Part shown: one piece after another, positions 10,048-20,067 of the stretch
How the letters are laid out: every line of letters starts with the position of its first letter
Position numbering within the stretch: position 1 is the first letter of the stretch
Source of the DNA: Paragorgia papillata
Lineage: Eukaryota > Cnidaria > Anthozoa > Scleralcyonacea > Coralliidae
NCBI GenBank assembly: GCA_035771165.1
Contig: JAWNZC010000285.1
Coordinates: forward strand, 372,001 to 436,000
DNA: 64,000 nt
Direction: 5' to 3'
Notes under the pieces: generated by a model
Told to the model about the DNA's origin: nothing
The model's database searches: none
Seen by the model: only the letters and a program-made list of their open reading frames with translations
Program-made: the position numbers and the translations under genes

Positions 10048-11412
10048 AACTAAGAACTCATAAGTACTGTCAACATCGTACATATTAATTAATGTGTTTA
10101 AGTGTCAATAAAATACACGTGCAATGAAATATGACCTGACTGTATATGATACTTATTTCCTCAGACGACAGGCCTGCGTATATTTCAGGAATAAACAGTA
10201 GCGTTATAAATATGCCATTAACAGGCAATAATATTAATATTCTAAATATATAATATATTACAATAATAGACTAAATAACTATTTGTGAAATGATTAACGC
10301 TGCTTTGTGTATAACATCTCTGTCTCTGTGTCAGGTATAAAGAATAATTACTTCATACACCCCACCCCACCCCTAAATGTGGAATTGATAATAGTTAACG
10401 GATCACCACAACGGGTCACCGTCTATGAACATGTACAAAAACAACTCTGCAGAATACGCCAGCCGCACATTAAAGACATCAAATGTGAAGTCTGCTTCGT
10501 CGTACCATGGTGGAGTTTGTGTTTTTAAAATTGTGGTGGGGAAATCACTATACAACGAGCCGATTGTGCAATGGTGACCCGTTCAGACCAAAATAGAATA
10601 TAACATATATGGATTATCTTCTTTATCTTTTACGGATCACCATGGTGAACCGTCGTTTAGTGCCTTGTAAGCCACTTCAAATCATTTCAAAAACCCCAGC
10701 ATATGTTGAATAACATATAAATGTTTAAATGTACTAGGAAACAGAGCTTGTACAACCTAAACATAGTATGTAATTTCGAGCTTTTAAAATGGTGACCGTT
10801 GACAGCACCATCCTGCATATGAATCCTGATTATGCTAATTGGATTATAATACTGCTAAACGCAATGTCCCGATAATTGCACAGAGTTCAATGAAGAATAA
10901 ATTCCGCATAAACAAACGTGGACATGATGGGATACTGATTTGTCATTCATCGGGATTGCGGGATTTGTGAAAAGAAATGAAAACAACGCCATCTCACTCT
11001 CCATCATCCTCCGTTTCAACACGGTCGACTGCACCCCCTCGCACAAAACTGAAGTGGTCGTTGGCCGTGCGGAATATAGGGGAATCCTTCTCAAAGACAA
11101 TGTCTTGTGCATAATTGTGCACTCCGTTTGTTATGTGCATTGCATAAGAACTGTCAAATGTTGGTCTTGCCAATTTAATAACTTCAATTATCACTGCATG
11201 CTTTCTACTTATAATGTGTACATTTATTCTCTTTTTTTTTTGCGCTACATATTATTTATTTCTGTCATAAATAAACATAATATACATGGGTGTTATTGTT
11301 CTAACATGTGTGCTATTTTTTTTTGGATGAATTTCGTCATATTTCACTTTCTACACCCGCGTCTGACGCAATTAAGCCCCGAAAGTCTGCATTCCAAACG
11401 TTCCTGTTGTAC
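10048..11412. other. Gene-free stretch with palindromic GGTGA(C/A)CCGT motifs
   Basis: No credible gene is seen. Near 10,398, 10,571, 10,633 and 10,789 the motif ACGG(A/G)TCACC or its complement recurs, twice as near-palindromes such as GGATCACCATGGTGAACC. These may be ends of small degraded elements. Confidence 0.35.
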
Positions 11413-11596
11413 ACAATCACATGCAAAATAAACGAGACACTCCATGCTCCCGAACCCTCTCCAATGTTGGTTAGTGATGGTTTGCACTGTTGGAGGCTTT
11501 CCTTTGAATTTCGAGCTCAAATAGCAACATTGAAGGGGGGAAGGGGGACAAGCCTTTGAAAATCAAGGTGGCACCTTTTATTTTGCATGAGATTGT
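11413..11596 (+). repeat. 184-bp inverted-terminal repeat, copy 2
   Basis: Same sequence and orientation as 8,528-8,711. The 2.7 kb between the copies holds the mariner transposase. Confidence 0.8.
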
Positions 11597-11814
11597 AGCT
11601 TAATAACGTGCATAATTACAGATAGTGCCTTAAAAGGTCAAGCAAAAGAAGAAAAAAAGATAAGAATAAATCCTTATGTGAAGTGGAAGTTAGAAAAAAG
11701 AAGTGAGAGAAGAAAGTATATAGGTGTTTACAAGAGACCTAATACAATGGTAATAGCATACTAATGTAACAGACAATTTATTTATATTGTCTGGGTTAAA
11801 TTATAGTTCAAAAG

Positions 11815-12030
11815 ATTAAAGTTTCTACCTTTAGGAATAGATAATGAGTCAAAAGCATCACTAGCCAAAGAATCAAACAGTTCCCGAAGATAAACAACGA
11901 AATTACGAAGTCAGTAATGTTTTTTAAATTATTGTTCTGACGATAATCAGTTAAACCATAATAAGCAAAATCCCTAGCCAAATTCATGGAATCTTCGGGA
12001 GTACAAGTTTGTGGTGGATTGGGTGGGGGT
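11815..12030 (-). pseudogene. Unclassified coding-like fragment
   Basis: The minus strand reads through a plausible protein segment (EDSMNLARDFAYYGLTDYR), shifts frame once near 11,880 and continues with RELFDSLASDAFDSLSIPKG. The family is not recognised. A mobile-element protein remnant is likely from context. Confidence 0.3.
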
Positions 12031-12149
12031 TGCCATCTTTCATGCGCATTCCTTCATTCCCATCCATTTCCGACTCCCTCGGCCGGTCTGCTTTGTGCAT
12101 CGGTCCTGGGTGACCATTTTGTCGTTTCTGGCGCAACGGAGAGAGGCTG

Positions 12150-12276
12150 GCATCCTCTTTTGGTCTGAGTGGCACGCGTAAGCCACCTCCGCGGAATAGT
12201 CCTTCGCACTTAGGGATTCATGATGTCATTTGCACCGGCGGCATCTTTATATCCTGAAGGGGCTCAACTACAAAAT
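12150..12276 (+). mobile_element. 3' tail of a U2-inserted retrotransposon
   Basis: A GCCACCTCCGC block followed by TCATTTGCACCG matches the 3' tails at 19.5, 32.2 and 40.2 kb. It ends ..CTACAAAAT directly before U2 nucleotide 23, so it marks another insertion at the nt 22/23 site. Most of the element is missing. Confidence 0.65.
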
Positions 12277-12445
12277 AAGATCAAGTGTAGTACTGTTCTT
12301 ATCAGCTTAATATCTGGTATGCCAGGCAACGCCTGGCTCATATATTAAACTGATTTTTGGGCTTCGGCCATGGGATTGAAGCTCGCTTCGCCCTGGCCAC
12401 GGGTTGTCTCGGTATTGCACCACCTCCGAGTACGGCCCTCCTCCC
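12277..12445 (+). ncRNA. U2: U2 snRNA lacking the first 22 nt
   Basis: U2 from AAGATCAAGTGTAGTA (branch-site pairing region) through the Sm region (GATTTTTGGG) to the terminal stem. A T is missing in GTAGTACTG (GTAGTATCTG elsewhere). It follows a retrotransposon 3' tail. Some 35 bp downstream the normal spacer is abruptly replaced by ORF1 of another retrotransposon. Confidence 0.92.
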
Positions 12446-12480
12446 TTATAGGGAGAACATCGTCATCACAAATAAAAAAG

Positions 12481-13650
12481 CTTCTTTTGAAGGGGCTTGA
12501 CTTCCGGGGTGTCCACCTTACTCCACGACCGGCCTACGAAGTTATAAAGCAGGTGTTTGTAGATCAGGTGCCATTTCAGGTACCTAACGAGGCTTTTCGG
12601 GGCGCTCTCGCTGGTTATGGCAGAGTGGTCGCCGTCAAGCACCTTCGGGTGAAAGGATTTCCGCACATTCATTCGGGTGCCCGAATGGTCTCGATGAGCG
12701 TGCTTAAGCCTGTCGCCCATTCCATCCGTGTAGCTGGCTTTCCTGCGACTGCCGGCTACAAAGGACAATCGACTACTTGTCATCGTTGTGGTATTGTGGG
12801 CCACGTAGTTCAGAGTTGTCCGGGGAAAGCTAAGAAATCCTTTTCCAAGGCGCTTCAGGATCCTCCTCCCGCTGCTCCTCCATCCATCTCCTCTCGATCA
12901 ACTGCCGGTTGACGAACAACTCGGAGACGGTCGTTCCACCTCGCGGGAGTGCGCAATGGGCTCTGCCCGATGACACTTCTGACCAGGCTGCTTTCCATCC
13001 TCCAGCCAAGGTGCGTCATGTGAATAGCCCCAGTCTCCCTGCACCGGTGGTGATGGACTCTTCGGATTCCATGCCAACCCTTCCTGGTGATTTTGTCACC
13101 TCGTCGGCACTGGAATCTGACCTTAACACTGTTCCCCTCATCGTTCTCGGTGAGGGAACGTCTTTGCCTCCTGCGCCGCTACTGTCGGACCCTAGTTTTA
13201 AGGGTGCCCAAGTAGTGGTACGTAAGCGGCGGGTGATTGTCGTCAAGCGCGTCTCTTGCAAGACGGTACTTCGCCGCTATACCAAGGATAACCTCTCTCG
13301 GGGGTTTAAAATTTTCAGTCCGGCTACCGTGCGCTCTATAAAGGCTGGCAAAGAAGCGACATCTTCTGCCTTGCCTTCTCGCTTGCGGATCATGTGCGCA
13401 GCTTTGAGTTCATTGGTATTCCCCGTTGCTGGTAGTTCTCCCGGAATTGTCGTGGCTGACAAACATCAAACCCACCGTCTCGTGTGGTGATATTACATCT
13501 TCACCGAGTGTTGGTTCGGGTCTTTCTACAGGGCCAACATTTTTGTCGATTGAGGGTTGCAGCGATCGTAACTTTACCCCTGACGAGGATTCGTCTCGTA
13601 GGTCAGAATCGGAATCCAGTCTCACGGCCATTGGCCTTACTACCTAGCGC
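12481..13650 (+). pseudogene. Retrotransposon ORF1 (RRM-like, CCHC, Ser/Pro-rich)
   Basis: An RRM-like segment (VFVDQVPFQVPNEAFRGAL) is followed by a complete zinc knuckle (TCHRCGIVGHVVQSCPG), a stop near 12,912, then Ser/Pro-rich low-complexity sequence in other frames. The upstream frame is open through U2, giving an accidental U2-ORF1 reading frame from 12,370. The family role is RNA binding in the retrotransposon RNP. The gene is interrupted and not functional as it stands. Confidence 0.7.
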
Positions 13651-13745
13651 AACGCAAGTCGCAAGCCTCGGCGTAGTCTCTTTGCTCCCCTTTTGGCCCT
13701 CCCCTCGGGTGAGGATACCAAAGGTAGCCAAAAATAAATGCAGAC

Positions 13746-16700
13746 AAGTTCAGGTTGGTTACGCTGAACATCAACGGTCTTAATGACCTTACTAAGGTGC
13801 TGGTTCTCCGACTCTGGTACTCTGTGGCCTCGTCCTCCATCTCTAACAAGCGTGCTGGCTCTGCCATGCTGGTCAGCACGAAGTACCCGCTTGAAAAAGT
13901 GTGGCGAGATGAGGCGGGTCGCTTTGTAGAAGTTGAGGTGAGCGTAGGGGAGCAGTGCTTGCGTTTTGCTTCTCTCTACGCTCCTAACCGTAACCCGGAG
14001 CGGAGACGTTTTTTCGTTTCCCTTCCCGATTTCATGGATTTGTCTGTCCCCCCCCCCCCCTTTTTGTGCGGTCACTTTAGCAGTGCTTGACCCTGACCTT
14101 GATCGTCGCGACCCGCCGTCGTATCAGCGTCAAGCACCTTGTCCAGCTGCCGAGAGTGTGTCAGCCCTTCAATCCTTGCTGTCATACTCTGACCTATCCG
14201 GTGTGGCGCAGGCGACATCCAGGTGTTCGCACTTATTCCTGGGATCATAGGTCCGGTGAAGTTTCTTCCCGTATCGACATGAACTGGACGCCCGTCGGAA
14301 TGTAAGGACAGATCACGGAGTGTGAATATTATCCTTCCTTCTTCACCGATCACCGATACCTGTTGGTCTCCTTTACTCTGGACTCTTTTGAGGCCAGGGG
14401 ACCCGGGTTTTGGAAGTTTAATACCTCGCTTCTGCAGGATCCAGCGTACTGCGATCTTGTCCGAGCATTTTGGTCTTTTTGGCAGTCGTACGAGTCTGGG
14501 GGAGACTTTTCCGGCCCGCTTGATTGGTGGGACTTGGGGAAGTTTTACCTTCGTGAGCTCACCCGTTGTTTTGCTAAAACAAAAGCTCTGTCCACGTCGT
14601 CTACCAAACGCCTCCTGTTGCGTCGTCTGCAGTCTCTGCAGCGATTGTTTGATGCCGGAGATTCTTCTCTCTTTGGAGAACTCAGTACGATCCACGAAGA
14701 GTTGCGTGAGCATGAACTCCGAGACGCCCAGGCTGCTCAGGTTCGCTCTCGCTGTCGTTGGGCAGAAGAAGGGGAAGTGTCTTCGGCCTTCTTCTTCTCT
14801 CTGGAGCACAAACACCGCTCCAAGCAGACAATGGGTGGCATCAAGGACCCTCACACTGGCGTTATTCATCACGATCCTTTCGAGGTCTTCGCGGTGTGGA
14901 GAGCCTACTACAAGGAGCTCTTCACTGCCGAGGCCTGCGACACTTCTATCCAGGATCGTCTCGTTTCCAAACTTGTCCGCTCACTCTCTCCTGTTGAACG
15001 GGACGTGTGCGAAGGTGTGTCGTCCATGGACAAATGCCATGCCGAGCTAAAAGGGATGTCTTCTGGCTTCCCCATGGAATTTTATCAGTGCTTTTGGGCA
15101 GTGATTGGCTCCGACCTTGTGCGTATCCTCAACGTTGCTTATGATGGTGGGCAGTTGTCCATCTCGCAGCGTCGTCGGCTAATCATCGTCCTTTTCAAGA
15201 AGGGGGAGCGCCTGGAAACGAAAAACCGGCGTCCCATCAGTCTACTCAATGTCGACTACAAGATCGCTACCCGCGCTATTGCGGGTCGCCTTCTTCTCGT
15301 CATCGGTTCGGTGGTCTCTCCTGATCAGACTTGTGGGGTTCCTGGTCGCACCATCGGTGAGAACCTTACTGTTGTTCGCGACCTGACCGATCTCGCCGAG
15401 ATGGAGGATCTCCCACTCGCCTTACTCTCTTTGGATCAGGAGAAGGCGTTCTTTCGGGTAGATTGGAGCTTTCTGTCGCGAACTCTTCAGACCATGGGTT
15501 TCGGCCAGGGTTTCCGTCGATGCATTGACCTCTTGTACTCGCACACCGAATCCGCCGTAGTCGTCAATGGGTGGACTTGTTCCTCTTTTTCGCTTTCCCG
15601 TGGGGTGCGTCAGGGTTGTCCCCTGCCACCCCTTTTGTATCTTCTGTGCGCGGAAGTGTTAGCGTGCAACCTGAGGTCGGCTCCTGGCATCTCAGGCGTC
15701 CAACTGCCTGGTTCCTTCGAGGAACTGAGATGTTCAGGGTACGCTGATGATACCTCAGTGTTCGTCACGACCGACGCCTCCATTGGTGCTGTTTTTGCCA
15801 CGTATGACTTGTATGAGCAGGGCTCCGGGGCAAGGCTGAACCGTGGAAAGTCCAAGGGGCTGTGGCCTGGGGCGTGGAAGGATCGTTCTGACCGCCCTTT
15901 CTGTCTCAATTGGGTCAAGGAGCTCCCCTTACTAGGGGCAGTCTTTAGTGCCTCTGACTATGCTAGGCAGACTTGGGGACCCAGAGTGGCAAAGGTAGAG
16001 AAACGTCTGGCGGCTTGGAAGGGTCGCTCTCTATCTTATCAGGGCAAAGCTACCATCATCAATGCTTTGGCCCTATCGCAAATCTGGCATTTGTGTGCTG
16101 TTTTTGCGATGCCACCCTGGGTTGCCTTACGCTTAAACCGCGTGATCTGCCCTTTCTTTTGGTCGGGAAACGCGACCTCGTTGCCCGTAAAACGATGCAC
16201 CAATCTAAATTCGCTGGTGGCTTCGGAATCGTCGACTTCCGTCTCAAGGCTTCAGTGGCTTCGTCGGTTCCGGAGTGATTCGTGTTCCAAATGGAAAGTT
16301 TTTCCCCGCTTTATGTTACAGCGCGTATTTGATGCTCATCCTTCCTCTTTGTTTGCTATGCCAGCGTGGTCTCTGGCCAAGCGTAGGCGTCTGACGCCTT
16401 TTTATCAGCATCTTTTGGCAGCTTGGAGGCAATTTGATGGTGGGTCGTCAGCTCGTGAACTGGTCTTGGGAGTCCGTCGCGATCCTCCCGTCCAAATTGA
16501 CAAGATGTCTAGTGCCTTGGCTTACTCTGCAGGTCTGGCCATCAGTCACACTCCGCCCCATTGTATCTGCAAGTTTTTTCCAACTTATGTTCCCCTGCAT
16601 TGGGATGAAACCTGGCACCAGTTACACATCGTGTCCCTTGATCGGACAATTACCGACCTGAATTGGAAGATCGCGCACGGTGTTCTTTACACCGCGTCGC

Positions 16701-17100
16701 GTTTAGTCCACAGCTTACATTACCGGGACATCGATGTTATGTGCCACTGTCGTGCGGATGAAGAGTCTTTGGAGCACCTTTTTTCCCACTGTTTGTTTGA
16801 TTTCTTGGGTGTTTGATCATCTCAAGTCTGCTCTTCCAAGTGCGCGTCCCTTCACCGATCGAGATTTCTTGTTCGTGTTTTCGACGCCGCGTCGCAGACG
16901 TATACCCAATATCTTTTTGTGGATGCTGCATGTCATCAAACATCGGCTCTGGCTTGCCCGTCGCGATTTTCGTTTTCGTGGTCAGCCGCCCGACGTGGAT
17001 CGGTGAATGCAAGGTGCTACCGCTCGCATTAAATTTGTTCTTGCCCTTCAATCACGCAAGTGCCGCACAAACAAACAACGCGAGTTGTTTTCTAACGAGT
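13746..17100 (+). pseudogene. Retrotransposon ORF2 (APE endonuclease + reverse transcriptase)
   Basis: The endonuclease is fragmentary: LVTLNINGL-like start, a roughly 100-bp deletion, LYAPNRNPERR, a poly-C run that breaks the GDFN motif, and FFTDHRYL. From 14,363 a long frame of 817 codons carries the RT: fingers (RPISLLNVDYKIATRAIAGRL), motif A (LSLDQEKAFFRVDW), RQGCPLPPLLY and catalytic YADDTSVF near 15,739. It ends in a C-terminal zinc region (CHCRADEESLEHLFSHC) that runs out of frame at 16,816, with readable codons to about 17,100. It belongs to the Tx1/L1-type lineage. Confidence 0.85.
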
Positions 17101-17384
17101 GGCTTGCCGGTGAAACCCTGGGCAGTTTTGACCAAGAGAAGCTGGTCTTCTTCAGTTTTGGCTCTGGCTTCAGCGGTCTCCTTAATCGGTGTTACTTCTG
17201 TTGTCGGAGTCGAGCTGCTTTTTCCATTCCCTATTCCCTTTCTTTTTCCTTTTTAGAACTAAGAATTTTTCCGGGGTTGAGGTTCATGACCTCAGCATCA
17301 GTTAGCAGTCCAGTAGACTCCCCTGACCAGAATATTCGCTGCACGTATGACCTCGGATCGTACGAATATTCTCTTCAAAATAAA

Positions 17385-17544
17385 ACGTTCCTGACGCGAG
17401 AGGTACTTTGATCAGCAAGGAAGTCCTCTCAAGATGAGGCCCTCTCATTGCACTCCGACTGGGTTGACTCCTGCGATTACCGCAAATGTGGTAACTCGAG
17501 CGTATAATTTCTGGTAGTGGGGACCTGCGTTCGCGCTCGTCCCC
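17385..17544 (+). ncRNA. U1: U1 snRNA with altered 5' end
   Basis: The body of U1 is complete, but it begins ACGTTCCTGACGCGAG instead of ACTTACCTGACGCGAG, so the 5'-splice-site-pairing bases are mutated. It follows a retrotransposon 3' end and has no U1 promoter in front. Probably silent. Confidence 0.88.
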
Positions 17545-17699
17545 TTACCACAAGTAAAGCGAAATCAAAACATCCCCCGAACGAGCACACCACTTCGTCG
17601 AACATTCGATTTTACCGTTCTTGTGTTCGTCGTCGACCTCTCGCGCCACAACGCCGACCAAGTCCTAGCTATAACGACGATATTTTCACCACTCCCAAT

Positions 17700-17817
17700 G
17701 TCTACGACCATATCACCGGGAAAGCACCGGTTCTCGTCCAATCACCGAAGTTAAGCCCCGTCGGGCGGGGTTAGTACTTGGATTGGTGACCGCCTGGGAA
17801 TACCCCGTGTCGTAGAC
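17700..17817 (+). rRNA. 5S rRNA: 5S rRNA
   Basis: 118 nt from GTCTACGACC to GTGTCGTAGAC, whose ends pair, with the internal control region GTTAGTACTTGGATTGG (other copies GGATGGG) and a T-run terminator after the end. CTATAACGACGATA about 25 nt upstream is TATA-like and shared by all copies. Confidence 0.95.
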
Positions 17818-17875
17818 ACCTTTTTCAAGTATCTTCTTCTCCTTCTTCGCTCGGGCTCGGGCGTTTCGGCAGCGT

Positions 17876-17883
17876 CCGCTGAC
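17876..17883 (+). promoter_or_regulatory. Candidate PSE of U2
   Basis: CCGCTGAC at -43 of the U2 start. The same octamer lies at -49 of the intact U1 at 30,510 (30,461-30,468). The shared core and similar distance fit an snRNA proximal sequence element. Confidence 0.45.
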
Positions 17884-17918
17884 CCGAGCACAACCACATC
17901 CTCGATTTTTTTTCCTTT

Positions 17919-17940
17919 ATCGCTTCTCGGCCTACTGGCT
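17919..17940 (+). ncRNA. U2: U2 snRNA, 5' 22 nt, split by retrotransposon
   Basis: ATCGCTTCTCGGCCTACTGGCT, followed at once by the retrotransposon 5' end. The rest of the same gene resumes at 19,649 with AAGATCAAG. No U2 base appears lost or duplicated. Confidence 0.88.
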
Positions 17941-18000
17941 TTTGTCAATAGATCTGTTCCAGAGTTTCCAGCGATCATCGTCTGTTTGTGATGACTTTAG

Positions 18001-18012
18001 TGGATCCATGCT
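18001..18012 (+). promoter_or_regulatory. Shared 5' UTR motif TGGATCCATGCT
   Basis: The same 12-mer occurs 30 to 71 bp from the 5' end of four elements (18,001; 21,278; 31,505; 33,895) that belong to U1- and U2-inserted families. It is likely a promoter, RNA-structure or ribosome-entry element. Confidence 0.45.
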
Positions 18013-18142
18013 TGGTTTCAGTGCTACTGGCCATAACACTAATACACCAGTCTACCAGTTGTACAACGCCATCCTTTGCTGAAGATCCGTGACCGTGCCT
18101 GTTTGGTGGTTCTGTTCAGAACCTTCGTGTCTTCTTCGTGGG

Positions 18143-19074
18143 ATGTATCTCGCTAGTGCTCAACGCACCGTTCGTCTGGCTCTTTCCAAGTCGTCTCCAG
18201 TGGTGGAGTTTGCTGAACTCCTTCGTGCTTTGGACGCCGCTGCCCCCGGCGGTCCTGTGTCGTCGTGGTTCGATACCCTTCAGATGTTGTCTGGCAATAT
18301 TGCTAGGTTGACTTTGAAGGGTATGACTGCTGATCGTTTCTTGTCGTTCGTCCCGAAGTTGTCTGTTCGCGGCCAAGGGATAACGGCTCACCGTGTTTCC
18401 TTCATTCGAAGGGTAAGTGTCCGGTACCTCCCTCGGGAGTTGCCGGAGTCTGAACTGTTGAAATCGCTGTCGCCTTTTGGGTCGGTGGTTAACTCAGTTT
18501 TTGAAAAGCGGTACGGTATTCTTACCGGCACCCGCTTCGTTACCTTGGCACTGAGCATCTGCCGTCAGCGCTTAGCGTGATCGGGTATCGGGGTTTGGTC
18601 TCTTACAAGGACCAGCCCCGTACCTGCTTCTCGTGTGGCGCTGGAAATCACGAGACTCGTGATTGTCCTGGATCTCCGTCCAGGCGGTCGCCACCTCGGC
18701 GTCTGAAAGCGCAGTCTGTGCGGGAGGATACGTCTGTCCCTCTGCCTCCTGTTGGCTCGGTTCTTACCCCGCCGCGGGTGGAGAGGGTTGCCACCACTCC
18801 TCCTTTGTCTCCGTCGTCTGGTGTTTCCTCCGGTGCTTCGAAACCTTCGACTCCACCACGACAGATTTCCACACTGCCGCCTGTGGTTGTCGTCCTTCCG
18901 CTGGAGCAACCACGCAAATTAAATTTCCTCCACCGCAAAGTCTCCCTCGTTTTTTCTGAAGAAACGGGCGGGTGGACGTTCCAATCTGTTCCCGTGGGCC
19001 TTCCAGCTTCGGGTGAACATCCTCGTTCGGCGACCTCTGCTGCCTCTGTGTCTGGCGAGGTGTCTATTACTTGA
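18143..19074 (+). pseudogene. Retrotransposon ORF1 (RRM-like + CCHC)
   Basis: Starts MYLASAQRTVRLALSKSS, contains an RRM-like segment (SVRYLPRELPESELLKSLS), then a one-base shift near 18,560 and a complete knuckle (TCFSCGAGNHETRDCPG), followed by a Pro/Ser/Thr-rich tail ending near 19,074. It is otherwise the least damaged ORF1 of the array. Role by family: RNA-binding component of the retrotransposon RNP. Confidence 0.7.
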
Positions 19075-19296
19075 TGGGTTTTTTTGTTGCTGACCTGGAC
19101 CTGTATACGGACACGAATATCGGACTATCCTTTGATTTGAGCCTCTTTGGCTATGGGCAGCTCCCGCCAGAGTTGTCCGTTTGTTTTAAACAAATCGTTT
19201 TTTCCTAGGAGATAGCGCCAGTGGTACCAAATATATTTGGGGCGCCACATGGGGATCTCCTAATTTTCAGGAAATCGTCAAGTCTTCGGGCTTAAC

Positions 19297-19365
19297 GTCG
19301 TCTTCTCGGATAAGGATGTTAAACCTGAGGTCCGCCTCCGATTTGGCTAGTACCCGGTGAGGTTT
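19297..19365 (+). other. Conserved retrotransposon 3' UTR stem-loop block, copy 2
   Basis: Same layout as 829-897, with GAGGTCCGCCTC at the stem. A second potential stem upstream (GGAGATAGCGCC.. to ..GGGGATCTCC, 19,208-19,260) recurs near 39,920-39,972. Confidence 0.6.
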
Positions 19366-19648
19366 TAAGCTTGTTTTAAGCTTGGCCAGCGCGGCCCATC
19401 ACATTGCAAAATTTCATCTTAATTTTACACTAAATTTGTCTCATAATGCCACCCTTAGGACCACCATAACATCATGCGCCTATTCAGGCGTGGTGGAAGG
19501 TTCGCAACCTTCATGCGAGATCGATGTGGCTAGGTGCCACCACGGCAGGTTCACTCTCCATTCACGCGGTTTCGGAGCTCATTGCACCGTTGGGCTCGGG
19601 CTCATCAGATGTGGACTTCAGATCCGTGGGGGAGTATAAACCCAAAAC

Positions 19649-19818
19649 AAGATCAAGTGTAGTATCTGTTCTTATGAGCTTAATATCTGGCATGCCAGGC
19701 AACGCCTGGCTCATATATTAAACTGATTTTTGGGCTTCGGCCAAGGGATTGAAGCTCGCTTCGCCCTGGCCACGGGTTGTCTCGGTATTGCACCACCTCC
19801 GAGTACAGCCCTCCTCCC
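19649..19818 (+). ncRNA. U2: U2 snRNA, nt 23 to 3' end
   Basis: Continuation of the U2 gene started at 17,919. It contains GTAGTATCTG, the Sm region and both 3' stem-loops. One change (GTACAGCCC versus GTACGGCCC) lies in the terminal stem. Confidence 0.93.
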
Positions 19819-19903
19819 TTATAGGGAGAACATCATCATCACAAATAAAAAGAAAACCGAGACAGCTAATTCTAACCCATGCCTGATTGTTTCTGTTTTA
19901 CAG

Positions 19904-20011
19904 ATGAAAAGAAAGTCGCTCCAACAGTCACCGCACCCAAATGTTCCATCTGCCCGAAACTCCGACGTACCACGGACACGCAAATTCTTCACCGCCGCGA
20001 GGCACACCGAG
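19904..20011 (+). other. Exon-like block in the U2-U1 spacer
   Basis: CTAACCC and TTGTTTCTGTTTTACAG precede the ATG; the block ends GAG|GTCAGC. One replacement (His-Thr for His-Ala near the end) separates it from the copy at 30,273. Confidence 0.2.
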
Positions 20012-20067
20012 GTCAGCACGAAACTTTCGTTACTTTTTTCGTTTGGTCGGTAGCAAATTAGCCTACA

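Larger units (their letters stand above)
12480..17384 (+). mobile_element. U1-targeted Tx1-like retrotransposon, 5'-truncated copy
   Basis: This is close to the element at 21,248-26,873 along ORF1, ORF2 and the 3' UTR. Its 5' UTR and ORF1 start are missing: the U2 downstream spacer runs straight into ORF1 at about 12,480. Its 3' end (..CTCTTCAAAATAAA) abuts U1 at the same nucleotide as the other copy. It has lost about 100 bp inside the endonuclease but keeps the reverse transcriptase region that the other copy lacks. Confidence 0.82.
17941..19648 (+). mobile_element. ORF1-only Keno-like element in U2 (nt 22/23)
   Basis: A 1.7-kb insertion with both ends in place: 5' TTTGTCAATAGATC and 3' ..TATAAACCCAAAAC. 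It includes the shared 5' motif TGGATCCATGCT (18,001), one ORF1, the 3' UTR stem-loop block and the conserved tail. No endonuclease or RT is present, so it must have used proteins from another element. It could be an internal deletion product or a stable non-autonomous family. Confidence 0.8.

Noticed and set aside
10307..10528. 73-codon frame downstream of the mariner gene
   Set aside because: No start context, family motif or codon signal. It spans the GGTGACCCGT palindromes.
8528..11596. An LTR retrotransposon with 184-bp LTRs
   Set aside because: The repeats begin ACAATC and end GATTGT rather than TG..CA. No gag-pol lies between them, only a mariner gene. Two MITEs is the simpler view.
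12370..12480. U2 encoding the N-terminus of a retrotransposon protein
   Set aside because: The frame happens to be open through U2. The join is a rearrangement and the ORF1 proper starts upstream in the sister copy.
19980..19995. 13-nt match to U6 snRNA (GACACGCAAATTC) in the U2-U1 spacer
   Set aside because: No other U6 sequence is next to it, neither the AGATTAGCATGG block nor the 5' stem. Chance match.
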